Position numbers and translations under genes: made by a program. Of a DNA stretch of 11,644 nt, positions 7,287 through 11,644 are shown piece by piece. Under the pieces are notes generated by a model. It was not told the DNA's origin and made no database searches. It worked only from the letters and a program-made list of their open reading frames with translations. Each line of letters starts with the position of its first letter. Within the stretch, counting starts at the first letter, position 1. Source of the DNA: an uncultured Opitutia bacterium (GTDB lineage Bacteria; Verrucomicrobiota; Verrucomicrobiia; Opitutales; UBA953); assembly GCA_903957465.1 (NCBI GenBank), contig CAJBPJ010000280.1, positions 1 through 11,644 of the forward strand, in the 5' to 3' direction.

Positions 7287-7487
7287 AGAAGAATGGCCGA
7301 TGCTTGAGTTGTACCCCTTTCTGAGCAAATGCATTTTGCATGCTTTGCTGGTAATTTTAGCCCAGCGGGTTTTCGATAGCCCGAAGCCTAGTCCCTAAAG
7401 GGAAGCACCTGCGTTCAGGCCGCCTATAATCTCTGGGCAATTCAGGCCTTTGACTCTTTGGGTGTTCACCGCGGACTTAAAATAACC
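7287..7487. promoter_or_regulatory. Divergent malY/comF intergenic region with a TATAAT box, direct repeats and an inverted repeat
   Basis: This 201-bp gap must hold promoters for both divergent genes. A perfect TATAAT (7425-7430) faces comF, about 57 nt before its GTG, but no good TTGACA-like element lies 16-18 bp upstream. Identical TTCAGGCC octamers (7414-7421 and 7441-7448) flank the TATAAT. On the malY side, GCAAA (7325-7329) and TTTGC (7335-7339) form an inverted repeat around TGCAT about 40 nt before the malY start. A small TCCCT-AA-AGGGA hairpin lies at 7391-7402. Each element is short and could be chance. Confidence 0.35.
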
Positions 7488-8228
7488 GTGACTGAAACTC
7501 GCACATTCCAGGAGCAAGAACTGCTGGACGGCTTGGTCGATTTCATCTTCCCCCGGGACTGCATTCTTACCGGCGAACCCCTCGAGGCAGGCCCATGGCG
7601 ACACCTTTCTTCTAAAGGAGTAGCTAAACTTCAGCGCATCGCTGACCCGCGGTGCGCGACCTGCGGTCATCCGTTTTTCGGTATACTCGTAGGGCCAAGA
7701 AGCTGCACGCACTGTGTGGGGCTAAGCCCTGCCTTCGGACGAGCCATCTGCGCCTTCCAACTAAAGGATGCGATGCGCCACCTTATACATCGCATGAAAT
7801 ATCGCAGGGAGCCATTTCTCGCCAGGGACCTTGCGAGTCTATGCCTAGAAGATGCTATCTTTAGACGACACCTTGCAGGATCATTTCTTGTGCCTGTACC
7901 ACTCTGTCAAGCTAGGCACCGAGAGCGCGGGTACAATCAAGCTGAAGTTTTGGCTATAGAGTTCGCGCAGCAGATTTCCGGCTGCACTTACATGCACATA
8001 CTCGAGCGCACACGGGATACTGGCCAACAAGTTAAGTTCGGAAGAGAAGAGCGCGTGCAAAACATGGACGACGCTTTTCGTGTTTTACCAAAGAAAAAAC
8101 TGCCTGCGGGTAGATTCGTGGTCATCGATGACGTTCTTACTACGGGGGCGACGTTAAGTGCATGTGCGACTGCCCTGCGCATTGGCGGCGCTAGCCATAT
8201 TGACGCGGCGACTATTGCACACGGTTAA
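7488..8228 (+). CDS. comF: ComF-family phosphoribosyltransferase-like protein
   Basis: From the GTG at 7488 the product has 246 residues. It has the ComF/GntX layout: a short N-terminal cysteine region followed by a type I PRTase-like domain. The domain shows the RMKYRREPFLARDLASL block, VPVPLCQARHRERGYNQAEVLA (family 'P.RWRRRGFNQA'), ERTRDTGQQVKFGREERVQNMDDAF and the PRPP-binding loop VVIDDVLTTGATL. ComF proteins help DNA uptake and recombination in competent bacteria, but are also common in species not known to be competent; the exact reaction is unsettled. The N-terminal zinc module is incomplete: CxxC (CATC) and a second CxxC (CTHC) remain, while the preceding pair is reduced to one Cys in DCILTGEPL and the 'LCxxC' is absent. 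The upstream TTG at 7458 would add ten residues. Its TAA shares a TTAA with the convergent rluA stop. No other competence gene is nearby. Confidence 0.88.
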   Translation: MTETRTFQEQELLDGLVDFIFPRDCILTGEPLEAGPWRHLSSKGVAKLQRIADPRCATCGHPFFGILVGPRSCTHCVGLSPAFGRAICAFQLKDAMRHLIHRMKYRREPFLARDLASLCLEDAIFRRHLAGSFLVPVPLCQARHRERGYNQAEVLAIEFAQQISGCTYMHILERTRDTGQQVKFGREERVQNMDDAFRVLPKKKLPAGRFVVIDDVLTTGATLSACATALRIGGASHIDAATIAHG

Positions 8229-9031
8229 GTCAGCTCTGCATGTTGCAGAAGCTGCGTCATCTCCACGGCTGTGACGCCCATTTGCATTTCCGCAAATTCA
8301 CGGAGATCTTTTGCAAAAGGTGCACAAAAGGTACGGACGAAATTCGGGGCAGTGAAATCGAGTCGAGCGGCATGGAGCGCTTGACGACGGTGCGCGAGCG
8401 AGCGGGCGAGACGGGCCGTCCAGCCTTCACGGGCAAATTCAAGGTAAAGCGAAGCATCGCGCCCATAGAGCTTATCGCCGACGACAGGATTCCCCATCCA
8501 AAGGGCGTGCGCACGGATCTGGTGCTTCCGGCCCGTATGCGGCTTCACCTTAACCAACGTGAAGCCTTTGCGATAGAGTAGCGGCTCAAAGAAAGTTGCT
8601 GAGGGCGAACCATCGGGCCTAACGGTTGTTCGCACCGCAACTTCACTAGTGACGTCATCGCCGAGCGGTTGATCAACCATGACAGGCTCGGTGACCTCCC
8701 CTTCCAGTATGGCTAGGTAGGTTTTATGAACCCAGCGACGCTCCATCGCTGTTTGTGCGAGCGAAGCAGCCACTGCATGTTTCGCCAAAAGAATCACCCC
8801 ACTCGTTTCGCGGTCAAGACGACTAACGAGGTGCATCTTATCCATCGTCCGCCAAACACGCACTGCACCAACCAAGGAAGACCAAGGACCATCTTTGGAT
8901 GGATGACAAACAACCCAGCCGGGCTTATCAAAAACCAGAAAGTCCGTATCCTCTTCGATGACCCAGCCAGGCAATTCCTGCGGATCAATGAGCGGTGGCT
9001 TATCTTTCGGCGCCTGCTGACTGGATTCCAT
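8225..9031 (-). CDS. RluA-family pseudouridine synthase
   Basis: The 268-residue protein isomerises uridines in rRNA or tRNA to pseudouridine. The signature HLVSRLDRETSGVILLAK (67-84) contains the catalytic Asp73 in RLDRxTSG. Other family blocks are LVFDKPGWVVCHPS (32-45), ERRWVHKTYLAILEG and the C-terminal PHTGRKHQIRAHALWMGNPVVGDKLYG. There is no N-terminal S4 RNA-binding domain, so it resembles the short RluA/TruC-like members rather than RluC/RluD; the exact target uridine cannot be named. The ATG overlaps the folC TGA as TGATG, indicating coupled translation, and no ribosome site is visible. It is the last gene of the minus-strand accD-folC-rluA run and converges on comF with a shared TTAA stop. 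Confidence 0.92.
   Translation of the reverse strand: MESSQQAPKDKPPLIDPQELPGWVIEEDTDFLVFDKPGWVVCHPSKDGPWSSLVGAVRVWRTMDKMHLVSRLDRETSGVILLAKHAVAASLAQTAMERRWVHKTYLAILEGEVTEPVMVDQPLGDDVTSEVAVRTTVRPDGSPSATFFEPLLYRKGFTLVKVKPHTGRKHQIRAHALWMGNPVVGDKLYGRDASLYLEFAREGWTARLARSLAHRRQALHAARLDFTAPNFVRTFCAPFAKDLREFAEMQMGVTAVEMTQLLQHAELT
8231..8254 (+). terminator. Strong hairpin just after comF, possible terminator
   Basis: CAGCTCTGCA (8231-8240) pairs with TGCAGAAGCTG (8244-8254) over 10 bp with one bulged A, closing a TGT loop. It begins 2 nt after the comF stop and has no T run after it. It lies inside the 3' end of the convergent rluA-like gene. A role as a transcription end or mRNA stabiliser is inference. 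Confidence 0.35.
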
Positions 9032-10302
9032 CAGCGTGAAGGCGTTAAGCGGTCTTGCCAGTTCACTGACGGGGTCTCGCCCGAGAGCCGCGCAAGCACT
9101 TCGCCAGCAAGGTAAAGCGACCCTACGACCAATACGGTGTCGCCTTGGACACTACATTGACCTTTCGCAGGGAAAAGTTCGCTGATCTGTGAGTGGTGAA
9201 CAGGAATCTTTAGCGGTGGCAACAATCCTGCAAGTTGTGCGGGCGAGAGCGCGCGCTCATTAGCGACTTCAACTAGATGCAAGACCCCTGCATGACGCGC
9301 AACGCATGCTAACAAGGGCAAGGCTCGTGCTAAACCGGTAGCGCCAACAATCACCGTCGGCGAATGTAGCTTAGCTAAAAGTGGCTCGAGCGATCGCACA
9401 CCCTCTTCGTTATGAGAGGCATCGATAATCAGCGTGCGTCCATCGGAGAGGTGAACGCGCTGCCAGCGAGCATTCCACTCGACAGACTGGAGGGCCTGTT
9501 TGGCAAGAATAGGGTCGAAGGGTAATTTTTGGCTAATAATCTCACATGCCAGCAAGGCGCAGCCTGCATTCACGGCCTGGTGCCGGCCTTCAAGATTTGT
9601 GGTTGGTAAATTTTCCCCAAATCGTTCGCCAACCGTATAAACTTTTACGCCAAGCTCATGGGCACGACGACGAATAACTGTTTCAGCCTCCAGGGGTAAC
9701 TCACCCAAAACACAGGGCACACCCTCTTTAAGGATACCCGCTTTTTCTGCAGCAATCGCCTCGATAGAATTTCCGAGATATTCTTCATGATCTAACCCGA
9801 TACTCGTGATTACAGTGACGAGCGGCTTACAAACATTTGTCGCGTCCAACCTCCCGCCAAGGCCTGTTTCGAGAATGGCGACGTCGACCTTCCATTGTGC
9901 AAAGGCCTGAAAGGCCATACAGGTCATAAGTTCGAAAAACGTCGGCGCGAGGTCCGGTGTTTCTCGATGAATCGCCGTAACCGAGCTTCGTAGAACCTCG
10001 GCGTACTCAATGATAGATTTTTCTGGTAGCGGTTGTCGGTTGTGCTGAATGCGCTCGCCCAGATGAATGAGGTGCGGGCTCGTATATAGCCCTGTCGATC
10101 GACCGCCTGCCTTCCGTTGAATTGCCTCCAACATCGCACAGGTTGAGCCTTTGCCATTGGTGCCGGCAACATGGATGCAAGGCGTCGTTAACTCTGGGTG
10201 CTGCACCTGATCCATTAACGCGCGCATGCGCTCAATACCCAGCCGCGACCCGCCGGCCCGGAGATTGGTTAACCAGGCGAGCGTGGCGGCAGGAGAGTCC
10301 AT
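9031..10302 (-). CDS. folC: Bifunctional folylpolyglutamate synthase/dihydrofolate synthase
   Basis: This 423-residue Mur-ligase-family enzyme adds glutamate to dihydropteroate and/or to reduced folates, using ATP. The P-loop is HVAGTNGKGST (44-54). YTSPHL (73-78), ETGLGGRLDATN (145-156), SIGLDHEEYLG (167-177) and AAEKAGILKEGVP form the ATPase core. IDASHNEEGV matches the C-terminal 'D.AHNP.G' block, with Ser in place of the more usual Ala and Glu in place of Pro. Length and domain order are normal. The ATG at 10302 follows the accD stop by 17 bp, and its TGA overlaps the rluA start. The accD-folC order is also found in E. coli, which supports an old linkage between acetyl-CoA carboxylase and folate genes. 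Folate made here would serve GcvT, though the gcv genes are on the other strand 8 kb away. Whether it has both activities cannot be told from sequence alone. Confidence 0.95.
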   Translation of the reverse strand: MDSPAATLAWLTNLRAGGSRLGIERMRALMDQVQHPELTTPCIHVAGTNGKGSTCAMLEAIQRKAGGRSTGLYTSPHLIHLGERIQHNRQPLPEKSIIEYAEVLRSSVTAIHRETPDLAPTFFELMTCMAFQAFAQWKVDVAILETGLGGRLDATNVCKPLVTVITSIGLDHEEYLGNSIEAIAAEKAGILKEGVPCVLGELPLEAETVIRRRAHELGVKVYTVGERFGENLPTTNLEGRHQAVNAGCALLACEIISQKLPFDPILAKQALQSVEWNARWQRVHLSDGRTLIIDASHNEEGVRSLEPLLAKLHSPTVIVGATGLARALPLLACVARHAGVLHLVEVANERALSPAQLAGLLPPLKIPVHHSQISELFPAKGQCSVQGDTVLVVGSLYLAGEVLARLSGETPSVNWQDRLTPSR

Positions 10303-10319
10303 CGGCAGCGCCGATTACC

Positions 10320-11177
10320 TTAACGGGCCTTTGCAGGCTTCGGACGAGGACCCACCGCACGGAGCAGACTCGCCAAGCGAGGCTTCATCTCCTTGCGCGA
10401 AACAATCATATCAATCAGGCCGCGCTTCAGCAGAAACTCAGAGGTCTGGAATCCTTCCGGTAAATCTTGGTTGGTAGTCTCTTTAATAACACGTGCACCG
10501 GCAAAACCGATAAGCGCTTCCGGTTCTGCAACAATCACGTCGCCCAACGTTGCGTAACTTGCCATCACGCCTGCCATCGTTGGATTGGTAAGTACGGCAA
10601 TGTATGGAAGCCCCGCTGCCCGCAGACGCGCAAGCGCCGCCGAGGTCTTAGCCATTTGCATCAACGAAAGGATGCCTTCTTGCATGCGTGCGCCGCCTGA
10701 TGCGCAGACAACAATACAGGCGCGCTTATCTTTAATCGCACGCTCAATGGCGCGGGTAACTTTTTCTCCAGCGACGGAGCCCATCGAGGCGCCCATAAAT
10801 CCAAAGTCCATCACTGCTAGAGAAACTGGGATGCTGTCGAGCAACCCTGTGCCCGAAACAACCGAGTCGCGTAGGCCCGACTTGCGCTGGTGCTGGAGGA
10901 GTCGTTCAGGGTAAGAGCCACCCGCGGTGAAGCGCAGGGGATCTTTAGAGACGAGACGTGCATCGGTCTCGCGCCAAGTGCCTTTATCAATGAGGAGCTC
11001 AATACGACGATCCGCACTTAGGCGGTCATGGTACCCGCTAGGGAAAACATTCCAGCTGGCCTCGAGGTCCTTCGTAAAGACCATCTCGCCCGTACCTGGG
11101 CATTTAGTCCAAAGACCCGCCGCAATGTCCTTCTTTTTAGGCGTCGGGGTGTGGGTGCGCTTGCGGAAAACAGCCAT
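10320..11177 (-). CDS. accD: Acetyl-CoA carboxylase carboxyltransferase subunit beta
   Basis: The 285-residue protein is the beta subunit that, with AccA, transfers carboxyl from biotin to acetyl-CoA to form malonyl-CoA, the first committed step of fatty acid synthesis. The crotonase-like core is intact: GFMGASMGSVAGEKVTRAIE, VVCASGGARMQEGILSLMQMAKTSAAL, LTNPTMAGVMASYATLGDV and EPEALIGFAGARVI. The N-terminal zinc ribbon is not. In bacterial AccD four cysteines occur as CxxC...CxxC; here the first pair is KCPGTGE (Cys26, Thr29) and the second is NVFPSGYHD (Phe45, Gly48), leaving one of four. The length and surrounding residues (GLWTKC, DLEA, R[IK]ELL) are conserved, so this is substitution, not deletion. 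ATG at 11177 gives the usual MAVFRKR start with no Shine-Dalgarno. It lies between an M20 peptidase gene (52 bp upstream) and folC (17 bp downstream). Confidence 0.96.
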   Translation of the reverse strand: MAVFRKRTHTPTPKKKDIAAGLWTKCPGTGEMVFTKDLEASWNVFPSGYHDRLSADRRIELLIDKGTWRETDARLVSKDPLRFTAGGSYPERLLQHQRKSGLRDSVVSGTGLLDSIPVSLAVMDFGFMGASMGSVAGEKVTRAIERAIKDKRACIVVCASGGARMQEGILSLMQMAKTSAALARLRAAGLPYIAVLTNPTMAGVMASYATLGDVIVAEPEALIGFAGARVIKETTNQDLPEGFQTSEFLLKRGLIDMIVSRKEMKPRLASLLRAVGPRPKPAKAR

Positions 11178-11229
11178 GGGAAGGCTCTTGATATAGGGTC
11201 TTTAAAGGAAAAGTGGAAGGCAGAAGGGC

Positions 11230-11644
11230 TTACTTCCGGCCGCCTTTAGCGACCCCTTCCAAGAGGCTTTCATAGGCTTTAATCGCCTTTTCGGCCATAC
11301 CGATCTCCAAGTTTTCGTCGGGTGCATGCAAATTCGATTCGGGCGTAAAGAGCCCAATCATCACCGAGTCCAAACCTGTCTCTCGACGGATGTCTTCAAT
11401 AATCGGCACACTGCCGCCTTCTCGCACATAGATGGGTGCCTTGCCGAATGCCCCGGCGATTGCAGATTCTGTTTCCGCAAATGCGCGGGCGAGGACAGGG
11501 TTTTGTCCCTTCGGCGTATTGGGACGACCTGGCGGACATACAAAGTACGCAGCGTTACCTTGTTTGATTTCAATTTCAACTTTCACGCCCTTCGGCGCAC
11601 GCGCACGAATAGCCGCAGATACTTTTGCTAAAATATCTTCAGGA
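11230..11644 (-). CDS. C-terminal part of an M20-family metallopeptidase/dipeptidase (5' end outside the window)
   Basis: An open frame enters from the right edge and ends with TAA at 11230-11232; 137 residues are visible. The order of blocks fits the CNDP-like branch of M20 peptidases (zinc-dependent dipeptidases and related amidohydrolases). These are the end of the dimerisation lid (AIRARAPKGVKVEIE), an 'A...TESAIAGAFGKAPIYVREGGSVPI' segment matching the family's 'F...P.F.R.GGSIP', GLDSVMIGLFTPESNLHAPDENL with the metal-site His of HAP.E, and a helical tail ending in KGGRK. The catalytic Asp/Glu and the other metal ligands lie outside the window, so activity and substrate cannot be judged. 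It is first in the visible minus-strand run and 52 bp before accD. That gap has no clear terminator, so readthrough into accD is possible. Confidence 0.88.
   Translation of the reverse strand, partial: PEDILAKVSAAIRARAPKGVKVEIEIKQGNAAYFVCPPGRPNTPKGQNPVLARAFAETESAIAGAFGKAPIYVREGGSVPIIEDIRRETGLDSVMIGLFTPESNLHAPDENLEIGMAEKAIKAYESLLEGVAKGGRK

Noticed and set aside
7287..7334. N-terminal extension of the malY-like protein by 16 residues
   Set aside because: The family begins near MSFDFD; the extra stretch contains the inverted repeat region and looks like leader DNA.
7458..7487. TTG start for comF, ten residues longer
   Set aside because: TTG is a rarer start and the added residues have no family match; GTG at 7488 is preferred, though not proven.
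1..11644. A novel defence, mobile or secretion system
   Set aside because: Every gene except the left partial one belongs to a familiar housekeeping or transport family; no clustered unknown genes, terminal repeats, integrase or toxin-antitoxin pair were seen.

Overview
This 11.6 kb window looks like ordinary, densely packed bacterial chromosome. It holds twelve protein-coding genes, two of them cut by the window edges. No mobile element, phage gene, CRISPR array, rRNA or tRNA is visible. Base composition is moderate (roughly mid-50s % GC by eye) and even along the window, so nothing points to recent transfer. The gene set (glycine cleavage, thiamine thiazole synthesis, rRNA and pseudouridine modification, folate, fatty-acid carboxylase) fits a free-living bacterium, probably Gram-negative. 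Near-absence of Shine-Dalgarno sequences and an AccD without a complete zinc ribbon made me think of Verrucomicrobiota (Opitutae-like). That is a guess from memory and should be tested by phylogeny.

Layout, left to right. (1) The 3' end of a coiled-coil/Pro-Ala-rich protein gene on +, closed by a textbook intrinsic terminator. (2) gcvT and gcvH on +, the aminomethyltransferase and lipoyl carrier of the glycine cleavage system; gcvP is not next to them. (3) Convergent to these, a minus-strand polar amino acid ABC importer pair: an ATPase followed, with an ATGA overlap, by a protein fusing the solute-binding domain to the permease. (4) Divergent from the importer, thiH and rsmE on +. (5) A malY/patB-type PLP C-S lyase on -, convergent with rsmE. 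(6) A comF-type phosphoribosyltransferase on +, divergent from malY. (7) A minus-strand run M20 peptidase - accD - folC - rluA, which converges on comF.

The genes form short transcription units of one to four genes, with the strand switching six times. Two of the three convergent junctions are compressed so far that both stop codons lie in a single TTAA. Each of these has a hairpin just beyond it, inside the end of the opposing gene. Translational coupling is likely at the ATPase/permease (ATGA) and folC/rluA (TGATG) junctions, and thiH/rsmE are 3 bp apart.

I found no convincing previously undescribed system. The points most worth a second look are: loss of zinc-ligand cysteines in both AccD and ComF, the solute-binding/permease fusion, the paired TTAA stop overlaps with hairpins, and the general lack of Shine-Dalgarno sequences.
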